From the NCBI RefSeq assembly GCF_000284295.1, contig NC_017093.1, positions 1,798,001 to 1,862,000 of the forward strand: DNA of 64,000 nt. Reading direction: 5' to 3'. The translations under genes were made by a program, and so were the position numbers. The notes beneath the pieces are model-generated. The model worked only from the letters and a program-made list of their open reading frames with translations. It did not search any database and was not told where the DNA came from. Below are positions 1 to 9,546 of the stretch, in pieces. The DNA comes from Actinoplanes missouriensis 431 (GTDB lineage Bacteria > Actinomycetota > Actinomycetes > Mycobacteriales > Micromonosporaceae). Position 1 is the stretch's first letter. Every line of letters starts with the position of its first letter.

Positions 1-120
1 GGGCCGAACGGGCAGGGCGCCCCGCCGGCGCAGCCGATCAGCGGCGTCCCGGCGGCCGCGTTCGACACCCGCCAGCACTATCCGCAGGCCGGCGGCCCGG
101 GCTGGCACGGACAGCCGTGA
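1..120 (+). CDS. C-terminal end of a gene cut by the window (probably a MoxR-family ATPase)
   Basis: Frame 1 is open from the first base to TGA at 118-120 and encodes 39 residues rich in Gly, Pro, Ala and Gln, which looks like a disordered tail. Nothing in these residues identifies the family. The identity is inferred from the two genes behind it: DUF58 and VWA proteins normally follow a MoxR AAA+ ATPase in one operon. The stop overlaps the GTG start of the DUF58 gene by 2 bp (GTGA), which implies translational coupling. Confidence 0.5.
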   Translation, partial: GPNGQGAPPAQPISGVPAAAFDTRQHYPQAGGPGWHGQP

Positions 121-1127
121 CGGCCCCCGGCCTGTCACCCGTCACGCCGGACGAGTCGGCGCGGGCCGAGGCGGTCCTCGGCCGGCTGCAGCTGCTCGTC
201 ACCCGCAAGCTCGACGGCCTGCTCCAGGGCGACTACGTCGGCCTGCTGCCCGGTCCGGGCACCGAGGCCGGCGAGTCCCGGGAGTACCGGCCGGGCGACG
301 ACGTGCGCCGGATGGACTGGCCGGTCACGGCACGCACCACGACGCCGCACGTGCGCCGCACGGTGGCCGACCGGGAACTCGAGACGTGGATGGCGATCGA
401 CCTGTCGGCCAGCCTGGACTTCGGGACCGCGCGGTGGCTCAAGAGTGATCTGGTGATCGCCGCAGCGACCGCGATAACGCACCTCACCGCTCGCGGCGGC
501 AATCGGATCGGCGCGGTGGTGGGGACGGGTCCGGGCGTACCGGAGAAGGGTCTGAGCGGCAGTTGGTGGCGCCGCAGGGCGGCGACGGCGCCCGGCCCCG
601 CGCCCAGCCCGCCGATGATCCGGATGCCGGCGCGGCCGGGGCGCAAGGAGGCGCAGGGGCTGCTGCGCGCGATCGCCAGGACCCGGATCCGGCCCGGGCG
701 CGCCGACCTGGGCCAGCTGATCGACATGCTGAACCGGCCGCCGCGCCGCCGTGGCGTCGCCGTGGTGATCTCCGACTTCCTGGCGCCGGTCGAGGGCTGG
801 GCGCGGTCGATGCGCAAGCTGGGTGTCCGCCACGACGTGCTGGCGATCGAGGTGGTCGACCCGCGTGAGCTGGAACTGCCGGACGTCGGGGTGCTCACCC
901 TGGCCGACCCGGAGACCGGCGAGCTGCACGAGGTGCAGACCGCCGACCCGAGACTGCGCCGGCGGTACGCGGAGGCCGCCTCGGAGCAGCGGGCCGCGAT
1001 CGCCCGTGCCCTGCGTGCCGCGGGCAGCGCCCATCTTCGGCTGCGCACCGACACCGACTGGCTGCTCGACATGGTCCGCTTCGTGGCCGCTCAGCGCCAC
1101 GCCCGTACCCGAGGGACCACACGATGA
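117..1127 (+). CDS. DUF58 domain-containing protein
   Basis: This 336-aa protein carries the DUF58 signature around residues 54-88 (RxYxxGDDxRRxDW followed by TAR). A VWA-like metal-site motif, DLSAS, lies at 95-99. The family works beside MoxR ATPases and VWA membrane proteins, and is thought to take part in chaperone-like assembly or envelope stress functions; the exact role is not established. No signal peptide or membrane segment is evident, so it is probably cytosolic or membrane-associated. It starts with GTG inside the stop of the preceding gene and its end overlaps the next start by 4 bp (ATGA), so the three genes form one operon. Confidence 0.9.
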   Translation: MTAPGLSPVTPDESARAEAVLGRLQLLVTRKLDGLLQGDYVGLLPGPGTEAGESREYRPGDDVRRMDWPVTARTTTPHVRRTVADRELETWMAIDLSASLDFGTARWLKSDLVIAAATAITHLTARGGNRIGAVVGTGPGVPEKGLSGSWWRRRAATAPGPAPSPPMIRMPARPGRKEAQGLLRAIARTRIRPGRADLGQLIDMLNRPPRRRGVAVVISDFLAPVEGWARSMRKLGVRHDVLAIEVVDPRELELPDVGVLTLADPETGELHEVQTADPRLRRRYAEAASEQRAAIARALRAAGSAHLRLRTDTDWLLDMVRFVAAQRHARTRGTTR

Positions 1128-2074
1128 TCCGTTTCCTGGAACCGTGGTGGCTGCTGACGCTGCTGCCGGTCCTCGCCATGGCCGGCCTCTACGTCTGGCG
1201 GCAGTTCCGCAAACGCAACTACGCGATGCGCTTCACCAACGTCGACCTGCTGCGCACGCTCGCGCCGAAGGGCCTGGGCTGGCGCCGGCACGTGTCGGCC
1301 GCCGCGTTCCTGCTGATGCTCGGCGCGCTCGCGGCGGCGACGGCCCGCCCGTCGGTCGACACCGAGCAGCCGCTGGAACGCGCCACGGTCATGCTCGCCA
1401 TCGACGTCTCGCTCTCGATGCAGGCCGACGACGTGGCGCCGAGCCGGATCGAGGCGGCGCAGGAGGCGGCGAAAGCGTTCGTGAACGAGTTGCCGCCCAG
1501 CTACAACCTGGGGCTCGTCTCGTTCGCGAAGGCGGCGAACGTGCTGGTCTCGCCGACCAAGGACCGGTCCGCGGTGATCACCGCGATCGACGGGCTGACG
1601 CTCGCCGAGGCGACGGCGACAGGTGAGGCCGTGTTCACCTCGCTGGACGCGATCCGCTCGGTGCCGTCGGACGGCGCGGACGGCGCTCCGCCGGCCCGGA
1701 TCGTGCTGCTCTCCGACGGATACCGGACGTCCGGGCGGTCGATCGAGGACGCGGCCACCGCGGCGTCCTCGGCGAACGTGCCGGTCTCCACGATCGCGTT
1801 CGGCACCGACACCGGTGTGGTGGACATCCGTGGCTCGGTGCAGCAGGTGCCGGTGGACCGGCTGTCGCTGCAGGAGCTGGCGGACAACACCAAGGGCCAC
1901 TTCTACGAGGCCGCGTCGGTCAGCGAGCTGAAACAGGTCTACGAGGACATGGGCAGTTCGATCGGCCACCGGACCGAGCCACGGGAGGTGACCCAGTGGT
2001 ACGCCGCGACCGGCCTGCTGTTCGGCCTGATCGGCGCGGGTCTCAGCCTCTTGTGGACGTCCCGGCTGCCCTGA
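1124..2074 (+). CDS. VWA domain-containing membrane protein (BatA-like)
   Basis: This 316-aa protein has a hydrophobic segment near residues 7-26 and a second near 58-74. A von Willebrand factor A domain follows, with the MIDAS start DxSxS at D94, S96 and S98 and conserved Thr/Asp loops further on. A third membrane helix sits near the C-terminus, about 293-312. This is the arrangement of BatA/Aerotolerance-type proteins, with the VWA domain between membrane anchors. Its ATG overlaps the DUF58 stop by 4 bp. It is the last gene of the MoxR-DUF58-VWA operon. The substrate or partner cannot be read from the sequence. Confidence 0.88.
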   Translation: MIRFLEPWWLLTLLPVLAMAGLYVWRQFRKRNYAMRFTNVDLLRTLAPKGLGWRRHVSAAAFLLMLGALAAATARPSVDTEQPLERATVMLAIDVSLSMQADDVAPSRIEAAQEAAKAFVNELPPSYNLGLVSFAKAANVLVSPTKDRSAVITAIDGLTLAEATATGEAVFTSLDAIRSVPSDGADGAPPARIVLLSDGYRTSGRSIEDAATAASSANVPVSTIAFGTDTGVVDIRGSVQQVPVDRLSLQELADNTKGHFYEAASVSELKQVYEDMGSSIGHRTEPREVTQWYAATGLLFGLIGAGLSLLWTSRLP

Positions 2075-2077
2075 GTC

Positions 2078-2170
2078 TCACGAGTTGTGCGCGAGCACGA
2101 AGAGCATGACCACCCATGCCGACAGCAGGGTGAAACCGAGGGGCGCGACGAGGTTCTTCACGGGAAACAC
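2078..2170 (-). CDS. Candidate 30-aa single-pass membrane protein
   Basis: A short open frame on the minus strand begins with GTG at 2168-2170, preceded by GGAAGT, and ends with TGA at 2078-2080. It encodes a positively charged start (MFPVKN) followed by about 20 hydrophobic residues and a short polar tail (AHNS), the profile of a small membrane peptide. Alternative GTG starts lie at 2171-2173 and 2159-2161. It is convergent with the VWA gene and its stop is only 4 bp from that gene's stop. I do not recognise a family. The case rests on composition and the weak ribosome-binding site, so it may be spurious. Confidence 0.35.
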   Translation of the reverse strand: MFPVKNLVAPLGFTLLSAWVVMLFVLAHNS

Positions 2171-2360
2171 CACACTTCCGCTGGTGACTGTGCGAGGCGG
2201 GTAACGCGCATGTCACGTGTCGCGGCCGAGCCCGGCACCCGGCGTCGTGGCGCACACGACGCGACCGGCCGGCCGTCGACACGGCGGGACCGGTGGGTGC
2301 GGGGTGGGAAAGCGTCTGGTCAGCGGTCAGAAACGCTGACGAGCGTCCCGGCCACGACTA

Positions 2361-2393
2361 GGAGGATCGCTATCTCGCACAGCGATCACCTCC
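2361..2393. repeat. Imperfect hairpin in the gap after the VWA operon
   Basis: GGAGGATCGCT (2361-2371) pairs with AGCGATCACCTCC (2381-2393), leaving a 2-nt bulge and a 9-nt loop. The stem is long enough to end transcription, but there is no U-tract. The gap 2075-2472 otherwise holds only the small minus-strand frame and the inverted repeat at 2432-2452. Confidence 0.45.
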
Positions 2394-2431
2394 ATAGCTC
2401 GTTCTGGCCTGGGAACCGCCTGGGAGCGTAC

Positions 2432-2452
2432 TCCTTAAGCGCCACTTAAGGA
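2432..2452. repeat. AT-centred inverted repeat 3' of the response-regulator gene
   Basis: TCCTTAAG and CTTAAGGA form perfect 8-bp arms around the 5-nt spacer CGCCA. It begins 20 bp past the stop of the minus-strand response regulator. In this GC-rich DNA, paired CTTAAG boxes stand out. It could be a terminator stem or a protein-binding site. Confidence 0.45.
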
Positions 2453-2472
2453 AATCGGGTCACCCGACCTGA

Positions 2473-3116
2473 CTATTCCCCGGCGGCGACCAGGCCGGTC
2501 TCGTAAGCGAGCACGACCGCCTGGGCCCGGTCCCGCAGCCCCAGCTTGCCGAGGATCTTCCCGATGTGGGTCTTCACGGTCTGCTCGGCGACCACCAGGT
2601 CAGCGGCGATCTCCTGGTTGGAGCGCCCGCGCGCGATCAGCCGCAGCACGTCGGTCTCGCGCGGGGTGAGCGCGTTCAGCTCGACCGGCCGCGGCCTGTT
2701 CCGCGCCGGCCGGGCGGCGAACTCGGCGATCAGCCGCCGGGTCACCGACGGAGCCAGCAGCGCCTCACCGGACGCCACCACCCGCACCGCCGTGACCAGG
2801 TCATCCGCGGGCGCGTCCTTGAGCAGGAACCCGCTCGCGCCGGCCCGCAGCGCCTCGTAGACGTAGTCGTCGAGATCGAACGTGGTGAGAATCAGCACTT
2901 TCGGCCCGCCGGCCAGCCGCCGGGTCGCCTCCAGGCCGTCCATCACCGGCATCCGGACGTCCATCAGCACCACGTCGGGGCGCAGCTCACGGGCGGCGGT
3001 CACCGCGTCCGCGCCGTTCGCCGCGTCGCCGACGACCAGCAGGTCGGGCTGGGCCGCGAGCAGCGCACCGAAGCCCTGCCGGACCATCGCCTGGTCGTCC
3101 GCGATCAACACCTTGA

Positions 3117-3120
<4 letters not shown>
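2473..3120 (-). CDS. NarL/LuxR-family response regulator
   Basis: This 215-aa protein has a receiver domain with acidic pair D8/D9, phospho-acceptor D54 in VLMDVRMP and K101 in LLKDAP. A LuxR-type helix-turn-helix follows at about 147-208 (LTPRETDVLRLIARGRSNQEIA). It is a transcription factor activated by phosphorylation, most like the LiaR/DesR branch. The ATG overlaps the stop of the histidine kinase gene by 3 bp (ATGA pattern), so both are co-transcribed and the kinase at 3117-4325 is the cognate partner. The target promoter is not evident. Confidence 0.93.
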
Positions 3121-5069
<1,949 letters not shown>

Positions 5070-5096
5070 CTTTTTCAGTCTCAGGAGAGAATTTTC

Positions 5097-5864
5097 GTGT
5101 CTGGACTTCTGGCCGGTAAGCGGCTGCTCATCACGGGTGTCATCACCGACGCCTCGATCGCGTTCTCGGCGGCGAAGGTCGCGCAGGAGGCCGGCGCCAC
5201 CGTGGTGCTGACCGGCTTCGGCCGGCTCTCGCTGGTCGAGCGGATCGCCAAACGGCTGCCCGAACCGGCTCCGGTGATCGAGCTCGACGTGACGAACCCG
5301 GAGCACCTCGGCGGCCTGGCCGACAAGGTCCGCGAGCACGTCGACGGGCTGGACGGCGTGCTCCACTCGATCGGCTTCGCGCCGCAGAGCTGCCTCGGCG
5401 GCGGCTTCCTGGACGCGCCGTGGGAGGACGTGGCGACGGCGCTGCAGATCTCCACGTTCTCCTACAAGTCGCTCGCCATGGCGGCGCTGCCGCTGATGGG
5501 CCGGGGCGGCTCGGTCGTCGGCCTGACCTTCGACGCCACCCAGGCGTGGCCGGTCTACGACTGGATGGGCGTGGCGAAGGCCGGCCTGGAGTCCGCGAAC
5601 CGCTACCTCGCGCTGCACCTCGGCGAGAAGGGCATCCGCAGCAACCTGGTCTCCGCCGGGCCGCTGCGCACGATGGCCGCCAAGTCGATCCCCGGCTTCG
5701 AGCAGTTCGAGGAGGCCTGGGCGGAGCGGTCCCCGCTGGGCTGGGACCTGACCGACCCGGAGCCGACCGCCCGGGCGATCTGCGCGCTGCTCTCCGACTG
5801 GTTCCCCGCGACGACTGGTGAGGTTGTGCACGTCGACGGGGGTTACCACGCGATCGGTGCGTGA
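5097..5864 (+). CDS. fabI: Enoyl-[acyl-carrier-protein] reductase (NADH), InhA/FabI type
   Basis: This 255-aa enzyme reduces the trans-2-enoyl-ACP in the last step of each fatty-acid elongation cycle. It has the InhA-like N-terminus with GKRLLITGVITDASIA and HSIGFAP with S91 at the position of InhA Ser94. The catalytic pair Y154 and K161 sits in YDWMGVAK. It starts with GTG after a clear AGGAGAG site. The length is slightly under mycobacterial InhA. Filamentous actinomycetes do not make mycolates, so its role here is ordinary type II fatty-acid synthesis. Confidence 0.95.
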   Translation: MSGLLAGKRLLITGVITDASIAFSAAKVAQEAGATVVLTGFGRLSLVERIAKRLPEPAPVIELDVTNPEHLGGLADKVREHVDGLDGVLHSIGFAPQSCLGGGFLDAPWEDVATALQISTFSYKSLAMAALPLMGRGGSVVGLTFDATQAWPVYDWMGVAKAGLESANRYLALHLGEKGIRSNLVSAGPLRTMAAKSIPGFEQFEEAWAERSPLGWDLTDPEPTARAICALLSDWFPATTGEVVHVDGGYHAIGA

Positions 5865-5884
5865 TCGGGTGGCAGGATGGTCGG

Positions 5885-6916
5885 GTGGTATACGACGCCT
5901 TCGTCCTGCTCTCCTTCGGCGGGCCCGAGAAGCCCGATGACGTGATGCCGTTCCTGCGCAACGTGGTGCGCGGGCGCGGAGTTCCGGACGAGCGCCTCGC
6001 CGAGGTGGCCGAGCACTATATGCACTTCGGCGGGGTCTCACCGATCAACCAGCAGTGCCGTGACCTGCTCGCCGCCATCGGCGACGAGTTCGGCCGGCAC
6101 GGCATCGATCTGCCGCTCTACTGGGGCAACCGCAACTGGCAGCCGATGCTGGCCGACACCGTGGCGCAGATGCGCGACGACGGTGTCGAGACCGCGCTCG
6201 GGTTCGCCACCAGCGCGTACGGCGGTTACTCCTCCTGCAAGCAGTACTGGGAGGACATCGCCGCCGCCCGCAAGGCGGTCGGGCCGGGCGCCCCCAAGAT
6301 CCTGAAGCTGCGGCAGTTCCACGACCACCCCGGTTTCGTCGAGCCGAACATCGAGTCGGTCCGGACCGCTCTCGCGTCCCTCGACGAGTCCCGGCGCGCC
6401 ACCACCCGGCTGGTCTTCACCGCGCACTCCATCCCGGTCAGCATGGCGAAGACCGCCGGGCCGACGGGTGGCCGCTACAACGCCCAGCTGGAGGAGACGG
6501 CCCGGCTCGTGCACGCCGCGGCCGCCGCCGACCTGGAGTACGACCTGGTCTGGCAGAGCCGCTCCGGCCCGCCGCAGGTCCCGTGGCTCGAGCCGGACAT
6601 CAACGACCACCTGGAGTCGCTCGCCGAGAAGGGCGTCACCGACGTGGTGGTCAGCCCGATCGGGTTCGTCTCCGACCACCTCGAGGTGATCTGGGACCTG
6701 GACAACGAGGCCAAGGACACCGCGGCCCGGCTCGGCCTCGGGTACGCGCGGGCCACCACCCCCGGCACCCACCCCCGGTTCGTCGCGATGATCCGCGAGC
6801 TGGTCCAGGAGCGGACCGCGGGAGCGTCCCACACGACGCTCGGTACGCTCCCGACCTGGGACGTCTGTCCCACCGACTGCTGCCCGCCCCCACAGCGACG
6901 AGGAGCCCCCTCATGA
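5885..6916 (+). CDS. hemH: Ferrochelatase (coproporphyrin III ferrochelatase type)
   Basis: This 343-aa protein inserts iron into the porphyrin ring. Actinobacteria use the coproporphyrin-dependent route, so the substrate is probably coproporphyrin III and the name cpfC applies. Recognisable blocks are LLSFGGPE near the start, the metal-site region with FTAHSIPVSM, and WQSRSGPPQVPWL. C118 (YSSCKQYW) sits where human ferrochelatase has an iron-sulfur Cys, and the C-terminus carries three more Cys in VCPTDCC, so a [2Fe-2S] cluster is likely. The GTG at 5885 has AGGA 7 bp upstream; a GTG at 5861 overlapping the fabI stop is the alternative. Confidence 0.93.
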   Translation: MVYDAFVLLSFGGPEKPDDVMPFLRNVVRGRGVPDERLAEVAEHYMHFGGVSPINQQCRDLLAAIGDEFGRHGIDLPLYWGNRNWQPMLADTVAQMRDDGVETALGFATSAYGGYSSCKQYWEDIAAARKAVGPGAPKILKLRQFHDHPGFVEPNIESVRTALASLDESRRATTRLVFTAHSIPVSMAKTAGPTGGRYNAQLEETARLVHAAAAADLEYDLVWQSRSGPPQVPWLEPDINDHLESLAEKGVTDVVVSPIGFVSDHLEVIWDLDNEAKDTAARLGLGYARATTPGTHPRFVAMIRELVQERTAGASHTTLGTLPTWDVCPTDCCPPPQRRGAPS

Positions 6917-7692
6917 CGGACCGCAAGCCCACCGAGAGCTGGCTCACCGACATGGACGGCGTGCTCGTCCACGAGGGTGTGCCGGTGCCCGGCGCGCCCG
7001 AGTTCGTGAACCGGATGAAGGAGTCGGGCAAGCCCTTCCTGATCCTCACCAACAACTCGATTTACACCCCGCGCGACCTGCAGGCCCGGCTCGTCCGGAT
7101 GGGTTTCGACGTCCCCGAGCAGTCGATCTGGACGGCCGCGCTGGCGACCGCTCAGTTCCTCTCCGACCAGCGACCGGGCGGTACCGCGTACGTGATCGGC
7201 GAAGCCGGCCTGACCACGGCGATGCACGCCTCCGGGTACGTGCTGACCGAGTTCGAGCCGGACTACGTGGTGCTCGGCGAGACCCGCACCTACAGCTTCG
7301 AGGCGATCACCAAGGCGATCCGGCTGATCAACGGGGGCGCCAAGTTCATCTGCACCAACCCGGACGCCACCGGCCCGTCCAACGAGGGCCTTCTCCCGGC
7401 CGCCGGCTCGGTCGCCGCGATGATCTCCAAGGCGACAGGTGTGAAGCCGTACTTCGTCGGCAAGCCGAACCCGATGATGATGCGCTCGGCGCTGAACGCG
7501 ATCGGCGCGCACAGCGAGACCACCGCGATGATCGGCGACCGGATGGACACCGACGTGCTGTGCGGTCTCGAAGCCGGGCTGGAGACCATCCTGGTGCTCA
7601 CCGGGATCAGCAGCCGGATGGAGAGCGAGACGTACCCGTACCGGCCGTCGCGCATTGTGAACTCCGTCGCCGATCTGATCGACGAGATCTGA
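6913..7692 (+). CDS. HAD-IIA family hydrolase (NagD-like phosphatase)
   Basis: This 259-aa protein has HAD motif I DMDGVL at 14-19, motif II in LTNNS, and motifs III/IV in GKPNPMMM and GDRMDTDV. The cap arrangement is that of the NagD/NagC-like IIA class. Family members remove phosphate from nucleotides or sugars; the substrate here cannot be told. The ATG follows an AGGAG site and overlaps the hemH stop by 4 bp, and the next gene begins directly at its stop, so it is part of the fabG-fabI-hemH transcript. Confidence 0.88.
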   Translation: MTDRKPTESWLTDMDGVLVHEGVPVPGAPEFVNRMKESGKPFLILTNNSIYTPRDLQARLVRMGFDVPEQSIWTAALATAQFLSDQRPGGTAYVIGEAGLTTAMHASGYVLTEFEPDYVVLGETRTYSFEAITKAIRLINGGAKFICTNPDATGPSNEGLLPAAGSVAAMISKATGVKPYFVGKPNPMMMRSALNAIGAHSETTAMIGDRMDTDVLCGLEAGLETILVLTGISSRMESETYPYRPSRIVNSVADLIDEI

Positions 7693-8181
7693 GTGCCCGC
7701 CTGGGAGGAGTCCTACCTGGGACAACTGCGGGAACTCGCCGGACCGGAACGGGTTTTGATAACCGTCGGCGCCCGTGCCGTCCTGCGTGACGGCGACGGC
7801 CGGGTGCTGCTGATCAAGCGAAGCGACAACGGGCGGTGGGCACTTCCGGCCGGGACCATGGAACTCGGCCAGACGCTGCAGGACTGCGCGATCCGCGAGG
7901 TCTTCGAGGAGACCGGGCTGACCGCGCACCGGGTCACGCCGTTCGCCGTCTACTCCGGCGGGCACGTGTCCACCAATGTGTACGGGCACCGGTACCAGCA
8001 CATCTCGCTCGCGGTCCGGGTCGAGGAGTGGTCCGGCGAACTCCTCCGGGAGACCGACGAGACCACCGACGCCGCGTTCTATCCGCTCGACGCGCTTCCG
8101 GAGGGCAGCACCCACTCGGTGCACGCCACCCTGGAGGACCTGGCGCGCTTCGAGGCCGGCGCACCCTTCGTCCTCGCATGA
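7693..8181 (+). CDS. Nudix hydrolase
   Basis: This 162-aa protein hydrolyses a nucleoside diphosphate linked to some other group; the substrate is unknown. The Nudix box runs from about residue 54 (GTMELGQ...REVFEETGL). The first Glu of GX5EX7REUXEEXGU is replaced by Gln, while the metal-binding REVFEE core is intact, so activity is still plausible. The GTG start follows the HAD stop with no gap, and its end overlaps the next gene by 4 bp, so translation is coupled in both directions. Confidence 0.85.
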   Translation: MPAWEESYLGQLRELAGPERVLITVGARAVLRDGDGRVLLIKRSDNGRWALPAGTMELGQTLQDCAIREVFEETGLTAHRVTPFAVYSGGHVSTNVYGHRYQHISLAVRVEEWSGELLRETDETTDAAFYPLDALPEGSTHSVHATLEDLARFEAGAPFVLA

Positions 8182-8585
8182 CGGTCTTCGCCGGGGTCGT
8201 CGCGGCCGCCTGGGTCTGTGTCCGGGACCGGCGCGTCCTCGTCGTGCGCGCGCACGGCTCGGACGCGTTCTACCTGCCCGGCGGCAAACCGGAGCCGGGG
8301 GAGACACACGCCGAGGCGGCCGCCCGGGAGGCCCTCGAAGAGGTCGGCATCCCGGTCGACCCGGCGCGGCTGCGGCCGTTCGCCACGATCGAGGCGCCGG
8401 CCCACAACCGGCCGCCGGGCACCCGGGTCCGCCTGGTGACGTTCGTCGCCGACGTGCCGGGCGAGCCGGCCCCGGCCAACGAGATAGCGGAGCTGGCGTG
8501 GTTCACCTCGGCGGACGAGGGCCGCTGCGCTCCGGCCATCAAGGTGTTGCTGGCCCGCCTGCACGAGTCCGACCTGATCGACTGA
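8178..8585 (+). CDS. Nudix hydrolase
   Basis: This 135-aa protein carries a complete Nudix box beginning LPGGKPEPGETHAEAA and ending REALEEVGI, with all four acidic residues present. It resembles the small MutT/8-oxo-dGTPase-like Nudix enzymes, but the substrate is not certain. The ATG overlaps the stop of the preceding Nudix gene by 4 bp, making it the last gene of the operon that starts at fabG. Two Nudix genes in tandem suggest local duplication, although the proteins are not close in sequence. Confidence 0.85.
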   Translation: MTVFAGVVAAAWVCVRDRRVLVVRAHGSDAFYLPGGKPEPGETHAEAAAREALEEVGIPVDPARLRPFATIEAPAHNRPPGTRVRLVTFVADVPGEPAPANEIAELAWFTSADEGRCAPAIKVLLARLHESDLID

Positions 8586-8631
8586 CCCGCGCCGCCGCTG
8601 CCCCGCCGCCGCCCCGCTGCGCCGCCGCGCC

Positions 8632-8809
8632 GAGCCGTAGTCCACGCAGGTCATGACGCCGTTTCGCCTGCTTCCGCTACGGCTGGCGGTGGCGAGCCGT
8701 AGTTCATGCAGGTTATGGCGCGGTTTTGCCTGCGTCGGCTACGGCTGGTGGTCGTGAGCCGTAGTTCATGCAGGTCATCACGCGGTTTTACCTGCGCGGG
8801 CTACGGCTC
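8632..8809. repeat. Three 62-bp direct repeats, each able to fold into a nested hairpin
   Basis: The boxes AGCCGTAG start at 8633, 8695 and 8757, and their inverse complements CTACGGCT start at 8677, 8739 and 8801: exactly 62 bp apart in both series. Each unit also has an inner pair, GCAGG and CCTGC. The array fills the space between two convergent genes and ends 8 bp from the stop of the leftward Nudix gene. Copies differ only in the loop and linker bases. Confidence 0.9.
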
Positions 8810-8816
8810 GGGGTGC

Positions 8817-9545
8817 TCAGCGGTGCTGGGTGAAGAAGCGCTCGGCTATCGCCGTGTGGATGCTGAAGCCCAACTCGGTCGGGCCGTAGAGGACCTCGCG
8901 GCTCAGGGTCTCCCCGGCCGGCGGGGGCGGCGGCAGGACGGCGGCGCCGATCAGGGGTGGCAGCAGGCCGAAGATGAGGATCGTGCCGTCCGGGGCGCTG
9001 ACGGTGTCGAAAAGGCGTACCAGGGAGGGGTCTCCCACCACGCCCGTCTCCTCACCCAGCTCGCGCACCGCCGCGGCCTGCCAGGTCTCGCCCAGCTCGA
9101 TGAAGCCGCCCGGCAGGGCGAGCCGGCCCTCGGCCGGTGGGATCCCGCGCCGCACTACGAGCAGGCCGGCGCCGACGGGCTGGACCGCGACGGCGACCGG
9201 GCTGGGATTGCGGTAGGTCGTCTCGCCGCACGCGGTGCAGCGCCGTGGCCCGCCCGGCACCGACCCGGCGCTGGCAACGGACCCGGAATCGGCCCCAGCA
9301 GCCGACACAGAGGCGGTGCCGGGCGGAGCAGCTGACGCGAGCCCGCGGCCGGGGCCGGGCGCAGGGGCGGTGCCGGGTGGAGCAGCTGACGCGAGCCCGG
9401 CACCGGGGCCGAGAGCCGACGCGGAGGAGGCGCCGGGCCCAGCAGCGGCGCGGCGGGCAGAATCGGAACCGGCGGCGACGGCCGGGACCGCGGCGGGTGT
9501 GAAGCGGGCACCGCAGAACGTGCAGTGGGCGTGCCGGTCCGGCAT
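8817..9545 (-). CDS. Zinc-ribbon Nudix hydrolase with a low-complexity insertion
   Basis: This 242-aa protein has a full Nudix box, GGFIELGE...RELGEETGV. In front of it is a zinc ribbon made of HCTFCG (C8, C11) and RRCTACG (C103, C106), as in NADH-pyrophosphatase-like and actinobacterial Nudix proteins. Normally the two Cys pairs are a few residues apart; here about 90 Ala/Pro/Gly/Ser residues separate them, including two 18-residue repeats around GLASAAPPGT. The catalytic part is normal in length. It is 1 bp from the next upstream gene on the same strand, so the two are co-transcribed. Confidence 0.85.
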   Translation of the reverse strand: MPDRHAHCTFCGARFTPAAVPAVAAGSDSARRAAAGPGASSASALGPGAGLASAAPPGTAPAPGPGRGLASAAPPGTASVSAAGADSGSVASAGSVPGGPRRCTACGETTYRNPSPVAVAVQPVGAGLLVVRRGIPPAEGRLALPGGFIELGETWQAAAVRELGEETGVVGDPSLVRLFDTVSAPDGTILIFGLLPPLIGAAVLPPPPPAGETLSREVLYGPTELGFSIHTAIAERFFTQHR

Positions 9546-9546
9546 G

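Noticed and set aside
2087-2449. Plus-strand 120-aa frame in the gap after the VWA gene
   Set aside because: Polar, Arg/His/Thr-rich composition, no ribosome-binding site, and no resemblance to a protein family.
8706-9335. Plus-strand frame starting in the 62-bp repeats
   Set aside because: It begins inside the repeat array and then runs antisense to the Nudix gene, so it is a shadow.
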